Below, piece after piece: positions 26,221-36,104 of a stretch of 51,011 nucleotides of DNA; within the stretch, counting starts at the first letter, position 1; every line of letters starts with the position of its first letter. The notes beneath the pieces were generated by a model. The model saw only the letters and a list, made by a program, of their open reading frames with translations. It was not told where the DNA came from and searched no databases. The stretch comes from Flavobacteriales bacterium (GTDB taxonomy: Bacteria > Bacteroidota > Bacteroidia > Flavobacteriales_F > PHOS-HE28). The stretch is taken from positions 1 through 51,011 of the forward strand of contig JADLBK010000050.1 of the NCBI GenBank assembly GCA_020847755.1, given 5' to 3'. The position numbers and the translations under genes were made by a program.

Positions 26221-28647
26221 TCAGCGCCGCACCACCACCGGCTTCCGCAAAAGGCCGCCTTCCTTCGAGCGGACCTCCAGCACATGCGCGCCCGGGGGCA
26301 GACCGGAAACGGCCATCCGCTGGATGGGCTCCCGGGTGGACCGCTGCCGCACCAGTTCCCTTCCATCGGCTGCGATCATGCGAAGCTCTTCGGCCTTGAA
26401 GCCGGCGGGAACCTCCACAAGCAGCTCGTCCGAGGCCGGCACGGGGAAGACGGTCAGCTCCGGAGCTCCGTCCGGATCCAGCCCGGAGATGGAAGCGATC
26501 GCCCCGCTCTTACCCAGCGCGTACTCTCCCGGAAGAAGGGAGTCCAGCTCCATGTAGCCCGTGCCGTTGGTGAGCGAGCCGGCCACCACCACCTGATGCG
26601 GATAGGTGGTCCAAGGCTGCCCGGGATGCGCGCGGTACAAGACAGCAGCGCCGGCTTCCGTGGCGTCGTAGAGGTCGAAGTCCAGCTGGCTGGTCGAGGC
26701 ACCGTAATAGTTGATCCGGGCCGAGAGGTGCATACCCGCCGGCCAGAGCCCGTCCACCACCCAGTAGTGCGTCCCACTGATGGCCTCGACCTCCGCAGTG
26801 GTCTGCGATGCTTCCGGCGCGGCCCAGATGTGGTCGATGCGGAAGAGGGCCGAATCAGGGACCGCCTCCGGGAACAGGCGGAAGTCCACCCGCGGCAGCG
26901 TGGAACTGAAGCTCTCGCCCGGGTGGATGACGAACTCATGGTCCATGCGCGCCTGGTTCAATCGTCGGTGACCGTTCACCACGGCCATCACCGGCTCGAA
27001 CGGCGCCGTGAGGGTCACCGTGGTGAGCTCCCCGCCGCCCAGCACGTGATGCTCGCTGCGTTGCCACCCCGCACCGATCAAGGTGACATCCAGTGGCACC
27101 TGCTGATGGAAGGTGGTCGTGCCGCGCAGCCGTTGGCGAAGGGTAAGGTCCACCGACCAGGACCCGCCCTGTGTCACAGAGCTCATCGCGTCAACGACGA
27201 ACACGCTGAAGCCGGGCGCGAACACCCAGGCATCGAAGAACGGATCGAGGTCGGTCCCGGTGACCTGCTCCAAGGCGTCGCGGAAACCTGCCGCGTCCAG
27301 GGCCGTGTCCGCAAAGGCCAGCTGCACACCGGTCATCGCCTGCCGGAACAGCGTGTCGCCCAGGTAGCCACGCAGGTTGTGCATCACCGAGGCCCCCTTG
27401 TAGTAGGTGTGGTGACCGTAGATGTACGGATCGGGCATCGGCGAAAGGGGCTGGAAACCGCCGTCCTGCAGGTGACTGTTCTTCAGCACATCGTACTGAT
27501 TGTTCAGCACCGTGGTGATGAACTGGTCGTGGCCATAGACCCATTCATCCACGAGGTGGCCGCTGTATTCGGCAGGACCTTCCTTGAGCCACATGTCGTT
27601 GTGGATGTACGGTGTCACGATGTCGCCCCACCAATGGTGCCCCAGCTCGTGGCTCAGCAGCTGGCGGTTGTCGGATACCGGCTGCCCGGTCATGAACTGG
27701 GGATAGGCGATGTTGGTGGGGATCTCCAGGGCCCCGTCGGTCGTCAGCACATAACCCACCCGGCCCCAGCCGTAGGGTCCGTACCAGTGCTCGCACGCGT
27801 CGATGGCCCCGCCCAGGTCGCCGAACCGGGAGACCATGCCGGCCAGCTGCGCCGGCTTGGCGGTCAGGGTCACCGGGATGGTCCCGAACGCACCGGTGTG
27901 CAGGTAGGTGCTGTCCACATAGTTGGAAACCGCCACCGCTGACACGTGCGTGGGGAGCGCACGGCCGATGCCATAGGAGCGCACCACGGTATCACCGCCC
28001 AGCTGCACCTCGCCCAGGAAGTCGCCCTGGCCCCGCAGGCGATAGGTGCCCGCGCTCTTCACATGATACGTGTACGTGGCCCGTTCCACGAACGAGTCGA
28101 AGCACGGATACCACACCTTGCCGAAGTTGGGCGGGATGGTGCTGATGCCGATGCCGAGGTTGTAGATGTACCCGCTCTCGAAGTAGAAGCCGCCCCAATC
28201 GGGGTCGCGGTGCGGCGCTCCCTGATAATGCACGGTCAGCGTGCGTTGCTCGCCCACCGCAGGCACGCCCAACAGGTCCACCGTGAGGAACGCCCCGTCG
28301 TAGCTGTACGGATGCACGCCCAGGGCGCTGGTCACTGAATCCACCGTGAGGTCGTACAGGTCGAAGCGGATGCTGTTCTGGCCGGCCAGTCGTGGCGTGA
28401 AGGACACGGCGCACATGCCGGCGATCCACTGGTCCTGCACCAGGGTCACGTCCAACCGGATGTCGTAGTGCAGGATGTCGAACGTATCGCTGCGCGCGAT
28501 GGTCTGGTCGATCTGGGTGCGCTGGAGCGCGGTGAGCGCAGGCCCCGGACGGTAGGGCTCGTGCAGGATCCTGCAGCCCATCCGGTAGGGCTGGGCCAGG
28601 GCGGCGATGAAGGATAAGAGGGTGATGGGGAGGACAACAAGGCGCAT
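26221..28647 (-). CDS. M1-family (gluzincin) aminopeptidase with T9SS C-terminal domain
   Basis: HELGHHWWGDIVTPYIHNDMWLKEGPAEY; GALEIPTNI; C-terminal LTVFPVPASDELLVEVP...GLPPGAHVLEVRSKEGGLLRKPVVVRR; start at MRLVVLP (28647). Confidence 0.85.
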   Translation of the reverse strand: MRLVVLPITLLSFIAALAQPYRMGCRILHEPYRPGPALTALQRTQIDQTIARSDTFDILHYDIRLDVTLVQDQWIAGMCAVSFTPRLAGQNSIRFDLYDLTVDSVTSALGVHPYSYDGAFLTVDLLGVPAVGEQRTLTVHYQGAPHRDPDWGGFYFESGYIYNLGIGISTIPPNFGKVWYPCFDSFVERATYTYHVKSAGTYRLRGQGDFLGEVQLGGDTVVRSYGIGRALPTHVSAVAVSNYVDSTYLHTGAFGTIPVTLTAKPAQLAGMVSRFGDLGGAIDACEHWYGPYGWGRVGYVLTTDGALEIPTNIAYPQFMTGQPVSDNRQLLSHELGHHWWGDIVTPYIHNDMWLKEGPAEYSGHLVDEWVYGHDQFITTVLNNQYDVLKNSHLQDGGFQPLSPMPDPYIYGHHTYYKGASVMHNLRGYLGDTLFRQAMTGVQLAFADTALDAAGFRDALEQVTGTDLDPFFDAWVFAPGFSVFVVDAMSSVTQGGSWSVDLTLRQRLRGTTTFHQQVPLDVTLIGAGWQRSEHHVLGGGELTTVTLTAPFEPVMAVVNGHRRLNQARMDHEFVIHPGESFSSTLPRVDFRLFPEAVPDSALFRIDHIWAAPEASQTTAEVEAISGTHYWVVDGLWPAGMHLSARINYYGASTSQLDFDLYDATEAGAAVLYRAHPGQPWTTYPHQVVVAGSLTNGTGYMELDSLLPGEYALGKSGAIASISGLDPDGAPELTVFPVPASDELLVEVPAGFKAEELRMIAADGRELVRQRSTREPIQRMAVSGLPPGAHVLEVRSKEGGLLRKPVVVRR

Positions 28648-28746
28648 GGAACAAGGGTCAGGTCGCACGAAGCTACGGGCCCGCTACCTTCACTCTGCGG
28701 ACAACTGCTCCGCTACCCGTGACGTCAACCCGAAAACCGGACCCAC

Positions 28747-30465
28747 ATGCACCGCCTTGTTGCGCTCGCCTTGCTCGTCCTACCAGGACTGTTACCCACG
28801 GTGAAGGCCACCCATATCATGGGCGGTGAGCTCACGTACCGATGGCTCGGTGGATCGGACTACCTCGTCAGTCTCGTCCTGTACAGGGACTGCGCCGGCG
28901 TTCCGGTGGTCTCCCAGGAGAACGTGTACATCTCGTCGAGCACCTGCGGCTACAGCCAGTTGCTGCCCGTGAACCTGGTCGACACGGCCGTCATCGCATC
29001 GCCCTGCGCGGGGCTGTTGTCCACCTGCGACGGGGGGCAGGCACCTGGATTGGAGGTCTATGTTTATCGCGACACCATCGCGCTGGCCCAGGCCTGCCCG
29101 GACTATGAATTCACCTGGACCACCTGCTGCCGGAACGCGGCGGTGACCAACCTTGTGGATCCGAGCACACAAAGCGGCTTCCTGCAGGCATGGCTCAACA
29201 CCGTCGATGGCCCGGGCAATTCCGCACCGGTATACCAGGAGCTCCAGATGCCCTTCATCTGCTCCAATGTGATGTACTGCCAGGACAACAGCACCTTCGA
29301 TGTCGATGGGGATTCGCTCGTGTTCAGCATGGTGCCCGTCCAGAACGGAACGCTGGGACCCGCGTCCTACGCCGCGCCCTTCAGCCCCACGGACCCCTTT
29401 CCGACCGTGAACGGTCACGCGTTCGATGTATCCGGTGGGAACCACTGCGCCATCCCCACCACGGTCGGCGCCTGGGTGGTGGCCTATCGCATCGATGAGT
29501 ACCGCAACGGGGCGTGGATCGGCAGCACGATGCGCGAGGTGCAGCTGTGGGTGGTGAACTGTCCGTCCGCCATGCTCGGCTTCACCGGCACCGTGAAGGA
29601 CTCCACCGGCACACCGGTCAGCAGCGGCACGGTGGAACTGTGGGAGTACGGGCTCAACAGCCTCAGTTCCACGCTCATCGCCACCACACCGGTGAACTCA
29701 CAAGGGGAATATGCCTTCTCCGGCCAGCCGAACGGCCAATACATCCTGCGCGCCATCCCCGACTCGACCAATACCCCGGGGCACGCCACCTCCTATCACC
29801 TGAACACCCACTACTGGGACTTCGCCGAAGTGCTCGGCGCCGTATGCGATACGACCATCGACGCTGACATCACCCTGGTCGGTGTGGGGAACCTGGTCGG
29901 GACCGGCCATGTGAGCGGCTACCTGGGCGACCTCGGCATTGTGCGCAGCCAGCAGGGCACTCCATGGGAAGGCGTCAGTGTGTTCCTGGAAGCCTGGCCG
30001 TCCCACGAACCGGTGGCCTTCGATCGCACGGATGCCGACGGGCTCTTCGCTTTCGTCAACGTGCCCTTCGGTGAGTACCGCGTGGTGTTCGACCACCCCG
30101 GACTGCCCATGCTCGGTTACTACCGCTTCACGGTCAGCGCCCAGAACCCGAGCTTCACCGGTCTTGACCATGGCGCCGACCCGGACGGATTCTTCCCCAC
30201 GGGCATCTCCACGGGCATGCGCGAGGACGCGCCGCTCAGCCTGGTGGTGGCCCCCAATCCGGTGGGCCAGGGCCGGGTGACGATCGGGGGCCTGCCCGAT
30301 GGACCGGTGACACTGTTGGTGGAGGACGCGACCGGCCGCACCGTCGACGTGCAACGGGCGATGGTCGGCAACGGCCGCACGTCGATGGCCACCGACGCCC
30401 TCCCCGCCGGCACCTTCCTGATCCGGATCGCAGGGGCCGGTGCCATCCGCCTCGTGAAACAATGA
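28747..30465 (+). CDS. Secreted protein with ATHIMGGELTY N-terminus, Cna/CarboxypepD-like domains and T9SS C-terminal domain
   Basis: VKATHIMGGELTYRWLGGSDYLVSLVLYRDC typical of Bacteroidota adhesin N-termini; C-terminal VAPNPVGQGRVTIGGLPDGPVTLLVEDATGR...PAGTFLIRIAGAGAIRLVKQ. Confidence 0.8.
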   Translation: MHRLVALALLVLPGLLPTVKATHIMGGELTYRWLGGSDYLVSLVLYRDCAGVPVVSQENVYISSSTCGYSQLLPVNLVDTAVIASPCAGLLSTCDGGQAPGLEVYVYRDTIALAQACPDYEFTWTTCCRNAAVTNLVDPSTQSGFLQAWLNTVDGPGNSAPVYQELQMPFICSNVMYCQDNSTFDVDGDSLVFSMVPVQNGTLGPASYAAPFSPTDPFPTVNGHAFDVSGGNHCAIPTTVGAWVVAYRIDEYRNGAWIGSTMREVQLWVVNCPSAMLGFTGTVKDSTGTPVSSGTVELWEYGLNSLSSTLIATTPVNSQGEYAFSGQPNGQYILRAIPDSTNTPGHATSYHLNTHYWDFAEVLGAVCDTTIDADITLVGVGNLVGTGHVSGYLGDLGIVRSQQGTPWEGVSVFLEAWPSHEPVAFDRTDADGLFAFVNVPFGEYRVVFDHPGLPMLGYYRFTVSAQNPSFTGLDHGADPDGFFPTGISTGMREDAPLSLVVAPNPVGQGRVTIGGLPDGPVTLLVEDATGRTVDVQRAMVGNGRTSMATDALPAGTFLIRIAGAGAIRLVKQ

Positions 30466-30611
30466 CATCCCATGGAGCGCTCATCCCTCGGCAGGGATGC
30501 CCTCTCCATCGCTCTTCCATCCCGCTTCGTCGAGATCGGCATACCATCCGAGCACGATGAACGTATTGTTGTAAGCGTCGCCCATCGGACCGCCAGCTAA
30601 ACCTCCCTCCC

Positions 30612-31364
30612 ATGAATCAAGCCCGCATCCTGGTCGTTGAGGACGAAGCCCTCATCCGCAAGGACATCGAACGCAGCCTAGCGCTGCTGGGCTATGATCT
30701 GGCCGGCAGCACCGGCGATGCTGAGGAAGCCGTGCATCTGGCCATGGAACAGCGGCCGGACATGGTTCTCATGGACATCCGGCTGCGGAGCGCCATGACG
30801 GGCATTGAGGCCGCCAAGGTGATCCGCACGAGCATGGGCATACCCGTGGTCTTCCTCACCGCATTCTCCGAGGATAGCACGCTCCATGAAGCCAAGGTCG
30901 CCGAGCCACTGGGTTACATTGTGAAACCCTTCACCGAGGCGGCCCTGCGCTCCAACATCGAGATCGCGCTGTTCAAGGGTGGCGAGGAGGTCAAGCTCCG
31001 CATGGAACGCGACCGACTGATGCGCTCGGTGGGCAAAGGCCAGGATGAGGAGCACGTGTTCATCAAGCACAAGGGACGCGCGGTGCGTGTCGCCTACCGG
31101 GAGATCGAGCATATCGAGGCCCTCAAGGACTACGCGTCCTTCCACCTCAAGGACCGCAGGTATGTGGTGCATGGTACCATGCAGGAGTTCGAAGCCATGA
31201 TGCCCACGCGCGACTTCATGCGCATCCACCGCTCGCACATCGTGCGTCTCGACCGGATCCAGAGCATCGACGACGGCGATGTGGTCCTGGAGGGTGGTGC
31301 CAAGCGCATCCCCATCGGCCGCACGTACATGAGCCGCCTGCTGGCGCTCATCCCCCAGGTCTGA
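30612..31364 (+). CDS. LytTR-family response regulator
   Basis: Receiver ILVVEDEALIRKDIERSLALLGYDL...MDIRL...VVFLTAFSE...YIVKPF; LytTR IEHIEALKDYASFHL...FMRIHRSHIVRLDRIQSID. Confidence 0.9.
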   Translation: MNQARILVVEDEALIRKDIERSLALLGYDLAGSTGDAEEAVHLAMEQRPDMVLMDIRLRSAMTGIEAAKVIRTSMGIPVVFLTAFSEDSTLHEAKVAEPLGYIVKPFTEAALRSNIEIALFKGGEEVKLRMERDRLMRSVGKGQDEEHVFIKHKGRAVRVAYREIEHIEALKDYASFHLKDRRYVVHGTMQEFEAMMPTRDFMRIHRSHIVRLDRIQSIDDGDVVLEGGAKRIPIGRTYMSRLLALIPQV

Positions 31365-31386
31365 GCCATTTCGGTGCGTATGTGAA

Positions 31387-31394
31387 TAGGTTTG
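31387..31394 (+). promoter_or_regulatory. TAGGTTTG -7-like element adjacent to start codon
   Basis: Exact TAnnTTTG 5 nt before ATG 31400. Confidence 0.45.
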
Positions 31395-31399
31395 TGGGC

Positions 31400-31705
31400 A
31401 TGGAGCGCCTGTGCCCGGTCCGTGCGTTCGTCCTCATCGCCCTGCTGCTCCTGGGCGGTGTGGGGCGCGATGGCTGGCACCTGGCCTTCCATGCGGATGA
31501 TGTGTCGCATGCAGGCCTGGGGCCGACGCTCTCCGAGTCCTGTTCGTTCTGTACCGAAGGCCTTCCCACCGCGCTCGCAGCGGTCGCACCGGTCATTCAG
31601 CCTCCTGTGGCGCTCGCCTGGGAAGCGGTGAACGGGTGCGAGCGTTCCAAACTGGCGGCTCCGGCGCGGATCCCTTCCGATCGGGGACCTCCACAACGCG
31701 GTTGA
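31400..31705 (+). CDS. Small hypothetical membrane/secreted protein with C-terminal RGPP motif (DUF2946-like pattern)
   Basis: N-terminal TM/signal segment, H..H, CSFC and terminal SDRGPPQRG. Confidence 0.5.
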   Translation: MERLCPVRAFVLIALLLLGGVGRDGWHLAFHADDVSHAGLGPTLSESCSFCTEGLPTALAAVAPVIQPPVALAWEAVNGCERSKLAAPARIPSDRGPPQRG

Positions 31706-31836
31706 TCCACCGCCGGACGGGAACCGTCCGTGCGGCCCAGGGCTTCGACCGAAGCCCGCACACCCGGGGTCGTCCAACGCCACGTGCAGGTCGGACCATC
31801 AACCCAACGGCGCACAGCGCCACAGCATTCCTTGCC

Positions 31837-32424
31837 ATGACCACGACGTTCCACGCCGCGCAGCGCGGCCTTGCCCTCCTCCTTCTGACCACCTTCATCC
31901 TGCCCGGTTGCAAAAAAGAGGAACCCGGAGCCAGTGGCCCTCCGGCCAACGAAGAAGAGCTCATCACCACCGTTCGCCTCCACTTGCGCTCGGTGGGCGG
32001 CACCGAGCACAAGCACTGGACCTACCGCGACATCGACGGCCCTGGTGGCAACGATCCCGTTCTTGAGGTGGACACCCTTTCGGCCGATTCGGTCTACCAT
32101 GTGGAGATCGACGTGCTCAACGAGAGCGCGAGCCCGGTGGACACCATCACCCACGAGATCGACGATGAAGGCGCCGAGCACCAGTTCTTCTTCCAACCCA
32201 GCGGGGTGAACATCACCGTCGCCTACGACGATGCCGACCTGAACGGCCGTCCCATCGGTCTTCGCTCGATCTGGACGGTCGGCGCTTCCAGCACCGGTTC
32301 CATGCTGATCACCCTGCGCCACGGACCGGACAAAACAGCGCCCGGGGTGATCGATGGGGACATCACCAATGCCGGGGGAGAGACGGACATCGCAGTGGTT
32401 TTTTCACCCGTGGTGGTGGACTGA
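31837..32424 (+). CDS. Lipoprotein resembling 'type 1 periplasmic binding fold' lipoproteins associated with TonB receptors
   Basis: Lipobox FILPGCKKEE; NEEELITTVRLHLRSVGG...DTITHEIDDEGAEHQFFFQPSG pattern. Confidence 0.65.
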   Translation: MTTTFHAAQRGLALLLLTTFILPGCKKEEPGASGPPANEEELITTVRLHLRSVGGTEHKHWTYRDIDGPGGNDPVLEVDTLSADSVYHVEIDVLNESASPVDTITHEIDDEGAEHQFFFQPSGVNITVAYDDADLNGRPIGLRSIWTVGASSTGSMLITLRHGPDKTAPGVIDGDITNAGGETDIAVVFSPVVVD

Positions 32425-32502
32425 CCCGTGTGGGAACGCGAACGGAAGGTGGGCAGGAGCCCGACCTCCGTGTTTCAGGCCGCTCGGGGCGATCTTCGAC
32501 GC

Positions 32503-33396
32503 ATGCGACGGATAGGGGTGCTCCTGACGTTCGGCCTTCTGGCCGGCCTGGTCTCCACGGAGCTTCTGCTCAGGGCCTTGGGACGTCTGAACCATCCCCT
32601 GTTCGAGGCCGATCCCCAGTATGAGTACCTGATGCGTCCCGATCAGGATGTGCGGTACGGGCGCATCCACTACGTGACCAATGCGCTCGGGCTTCGGTCG
32701 CCTCCGATCGGTCCCAAGCGCGGCCGCCGCGTCCTCATCATCGGCGACTCGGTGATCAATGGGGGGCAGCAGACCACACAGGACAGCCTGGCCACCGAAC
32801 AGGCCGCACGACGGACCGGGGTCGAACTGATCAACCTCAGCGCGGGCAGCTGGGGCACCGAGAACGCGATGGCGTGGATCCGGGCCCATGGCCTGATGCA
32901 GGCGGACGCCCTGATCATCGTCCTCAGCAGCCACGACGCCTACGACCGGATGACCTTCGAGCCGGTGGTCGGCCATCATCCCTCGTATCCGGCCGAGCGC
33001 CCGCAACTTGCCCTATCGGCCGAGTTGGACCGCTGGACCCATCGCAGGAGGGATCGGAGAGCGGTGAGCGACCGCACATTCGCGAGCGGATGGCGGGCCC
33101 TTCGGGACACCGCTGTCGTCCGTGGACTGCAGCTCACGGTGGTCCTTCATCCCGAACTGGGCGAATTGGCCATGGGTCGCTACGACGTCCGCGGTGCACG
33201 GATCCTCGACTCGCTCACGACCTGGAACGTTGCCGTAGTGACCACGATCGATCGGATGGACAGCGCGATGTACACGGACCGCATCCACCTCAATGATCGC
33301 GGGCAGGCCGCCCTTGCCGATGTCCTGGTGGAGGTGATCGACCGGTCGACACCCGCGAATACCTTCGGCCATGATCCGTCCTCTCCCACCCGCTGA
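32503..33396 (+). CDS. SGNH/GDSL hydrolase-family protein
   Basis: VLIIGDSVINGG (GDS block), LSAGSWGTENAMAWI, DRIHLNDRGQAALADVL; start at MRRIGVLL. Confidence 0.7.
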   Translation: MRRIGVLLTFGLLAGLVSTELLLRALGRLNHPLFEADPQYEYLMRPDQDVRYGRIHYVTNALGLRSPPIGPKRGRRVLIIGDSVINGGQQTTQDSLATEQAARRTGVELINLSAGSWGTENAMAWIRAHGLMQADALIIVLSSHDAYDRMTFEPVVGHHPSYPAERPQLALSAELDRWTHRRRDRRAVSDRTFASGWRALRDTAVVRGLQLTVVLHPELGELAMGRYDVRGARILDSLTTWNVAVVTTIDRMDSAMYTDRIHLNDRGQAALADVLVEVIDRSTPANTFGHDPSSPTR

Positions 33397-34408
33397 ACTG
33401 CTGGAGCAGGCGGACCGCGTTCCCTTGATCGACGTGCGCTCCCCTTCGGAACACGCACGCGGTCACATCCCCGGAAGCGTCAACATCCCACTCTTCTCGG
33501 ACGCGGAGCGCGGTGAGGTCGGAACCTGCTACAAGCAACGCGGACGCGATGAGGCCGTCCTGCTCGGGCTTCGCTTGGTGGGTCCCCGTTTGGGCGACCT
33601 GGTGGAGCAGGCCCGCGCGATCGCACCGGAAGGCCGCATCGCCGTGCATTGCTGGCGCGGCGGAGAGCGCAGTGCCAGTGTGGCCTGGTTGCTCGACAAA
33701 GCCGGCTTCGCCGACGTCCGCACCATGCGCGGCGGATACAAGGCATTCCGCAGGCACATCCAGGAATGGTTCAGCCGGCCCTGGGACCTGCGTGTCCTGG
33801 GTGGTTATACGGGCAGCGGCAAGACCGAGCTGCTGGCCCTGTTGAGGGAACTGGGTGAGCAGGTCGTGGACCTTGAGGGGCTCGCGCAGCACAAAGGTTC
33901 GGCCTTCGGTGGGCTTGGTCAGGCCCCACAGCCCAGCACCGAGCACTTCGAGAACGTGCTCTGGCAGGTGTTGGGGACCGTTGACCCGAGCAGGCCCATC
34001 TGGGTGGAGGACGAGAGCCTGATGATCGGGCGTGTTCGCATACCGGATGCGCTTTTCGCACGCTTGCGCGCAGCCGACCTGTACTTCGTGGACATGCCTA
34101 TCGAGGACAGGGTCCAAAGGCTGGTGTCGGACTATGGTGGCACCAGCGCGGAAGAGCTGAAGGAACCCGTGCGCCGGATCGAGAAGCGACTGGGGCCGCA
34201 GCACTGCAAGGCCGCACTGGAGGCCTTGGACCGCGGAGACCTTGCCGAAGTGGCGCGCATCACGCTGCGCTACTACGACAAAGCCTACCTGCGGGGCGCG
34301 CGTGAACGCGATCCAGCCCGTGTTCGGACCATCCCGGGCCGGGCCACCGATCTTCGCGGCCTTGCCCAACGACTCGCCGACCATGTCCGCCACGAACACC
34401 TCCCCTGA
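33371..34408 (+). CDS. mnmH: tRNA 2-selenouridine synthase
   Basis: Rhodanese LIDVRSPSEHARGHIPGSVNIPLFSDAERGEVGTCYKQRGRDEA, HCWRGGERS; P-loop GGYTGSGKTELL. Confidence 0.92.
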   Translation: MIRPLPPAELLEQADRVPLIDVRSPSEHARGHIPGSVNIPLFSDAERGEVGTCYKQRGRDEAVLLGLRLVGPRLGDLVEQARAIAPEGRIAVHCWRGGERSASVAWLLDKAGFADVRTMRGGYKAFRRHIQEWFSRPWDLRVLGGYTGSGKTELLALLRELGEQVVDLEGLAQHKGSAFGGLGQAPQPSTEHFENVLWQVLGTVDPSRPIWVEDESLMIGRVRIPDALFARLRAADLYFVDMPIEDRVQRLVSDYGGTSAEELKEPVRRIEKRLGPQHCKAALEALDRGDLAEVARITLRYYDKAYLRGARERDPARVRTIPGRATDLRGLAQRLADHVRHEHLP

Positions 34409-35438
34409 CCCCCCGGTGTTGCTCACGCAGTTCAGCCGCGGCTCCGGCTGTGGCTGCAAGCTCGCACCGGATGTGCTCGACCGCATCCTTCGCAGCGACC
34501 GCGTCGGTGCCGTCGACCCCCGGCTGCTCGTGGGACCGTCCACCAAGGATGACGCCGCCATCTATGCGCTGGACGACGACCAGGCATTGATCAGCACGGT
34601 GGACTTCTTCACTCCCATCGTTGACGATGCCCGGATGTTCGGCCGCATCGCCGCAGCGAACGCCCTCAGCGATGTCTATGCGATGGGCGGTTCGCCCCTT
34701 TTCGCCATCGCCGTGCTGGGCTGGCCGACCGACAAGCTTTCACCCGGGCTGGCCGCGGAGGTCATCGAGGGTGGGCGCGACACATGCCGTGAGGCGGGCA
34801 TCGTGCTCGCTGGGGGCCACAGCATCGATGCACCCGAACCGTTCTTCGGCCTGGCGGTCACCGGATCGGTCAAGCGCGCTTTCGTGAAACGCAACGACAC
34901 GGCACGGGTCGGCGACGTGCTCCTGCTCACCAAACCCCTCGGCACCGGGGTGCTGGCCACCGCCCTGAAGCGTGCGCAGCTCGATGACAACGGCCTTGCG
35001 GCGCTTACGGCACAGCTCGCCACGTTGAACCGGGCCGGCAGCATCCTGGGGCCCGTTGATGCCGTGCACGCCATGACGGACGTGACCGGATTCGGGCTGC
35101 TGGGGCACCTCTGGGAGATGTGCAACGGTGCAGGCTGCGCAGCCGAGCTCGAATGGCATGCGATCCCCTTCATCGAAGGTGCTTCGGCCCTCGTGGCGCA
35201 AGGTATCTATGCCGATGGCGGCATGCGGAATTGGCGGTCCGTGCATGCGCATGTGGAGGGTGCGAACACCATGGAACGCATGATCCTCGCCGCAGACCCC
35301 CAGACCAACGGCGGTCTACTGATCGCCGTCGATCCGCGAGCAGTGGACGAGGTGCACCGCATGATCCAGCGCACGGGGGTCACGGCCCAACGGGTCGGGA
35401 TCTTCGTGCAGGGCCCACCCGGCATCCGCATCCATTGA
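34383..35438 (+). CDS. selD: Selenide, water dikinase (Cys form)
   Basis: LLTQFSRGSGCGCKLAPDVLDRIL, TVDFFTPIVDDARMFGRIAAANALSDVYAMGG, DVTGFGLLGHL. Confidence 0.93.
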   Translation: MSATNTSPDPPVLLTQFSRGSGCGCKLAPDVLDRILRSDRVGAVDPRLLVGPSTKDDAAIYALDDDQALISTVDFFTPIVDDARMFGRIAAANALSDVYAMGGSPLFAIAVLGWPTDKLSPGLAAEVIEGGRDTCREAGIVLAGGHSIDAPEPFFGLAVTGSVKRAFVKRNDTARVGDVLLLTKPLGTGVLATALKRAQLDDNGLAALTAQLATLNRAGSILGPVDAVHAMTDVTGFGLLGHLWEMCNGAGCAAELEWHAIPFIEGASALVAQGIYADGGMRNWRSVHAHVEGANTMERMILAADPQTNGGLLIAVDPRAVDEVHRMIQRTGVTAQRVGIFVQGPPGIRIH

Positions 35439-35544
35439 CCGGCACCCTCGATCGGCGAAGCAGCTTTCATCGGGATCTTGCGAGGAACACCGTAAGTTCG
35501 CCCCTGATATCTGCTCTACAACGCCTCACTTAAACACGAAAGGA

Positions 35545-36090
35545 ATGGCAACGAAGCGTTTCTCTGAAAAGGACATCCATCAACTGCTGCAACATTACCG
35601 CGGCGAACGCCGGCGTCTGGCCTATCAGCTGGAAGGGGTGAAAAAGGCCCTCCGCGAACTTCGGGCCCTTCGCGCGGGAAAACCGGTCCCCGAAGAGGAC
35701 AAGAAGTCCACCCGGAAAGCGGCCGCCGGCAGCAAGCGTAAACCGGGCCGCCGTAAGAAGCGGACCATCACTGGTGGCGGATATCGCCTCAGTGGCTGGG
35801 ACACCGCCATCATGACCGCCGTGACCAACAACAACCGCATGATGACCAAACAGCAGTTGTTCGATGTGGTGAAGAAGTGGGCCAGCAAGAACGAACCGAA
35901 GACCACCGCGGCCGAGACCGAGGCCAAGTTGACGCGTTCGCTCCAGAAGCTCAGCGGTCGCCGCGGGCTCCTTGGCACCTACCGCACCGGCCTGCAGCGC
36001 GGCTATCACTATGGACTGAAGGACTGGTTCTTCAAGAGCACCGGAAAGCTCCGGCCCTCTCACTTGGACAAGCTCATCATCGAGCGGTGA
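35545..36090 (+). CDS. Hypothetical basic protein, possible DNA/RNA-binding
   Basis: 181 aa with Lys/Arg-rich linker KKSTRKAAAGSKRKPGRRKKR and a folded, helix-rich C-terminal half; independent gene with its own terminator. Confidence 0.7.
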   Translation: MATKRFSEKDIHQLLQHYRGERRRLAYQLEGVKKALRELRALRAGKPVPEEDKKSTRKAAAGSKRKPGRRKKRTITGGGYRLSGWDTAIMTAVTNNNRMMTKQQLFDVVKKWASKNEPKTTAAETEAKLTRSLQKLSGRRGLLGTYRTGLQRGYHYGLKDWFFKSTGKLRPSHLDKLIIER

Positions 36091-36104
36091 ACCGCATGCC
36101 CCCG

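Noticed and set aside
30482-30499. CATCCCT-CGGC-AGGGATG hairpin as terminator
   Set aside because: Only a 7-bp stem with no T-rich tail; much weaker than the other terminator hairpins listed.
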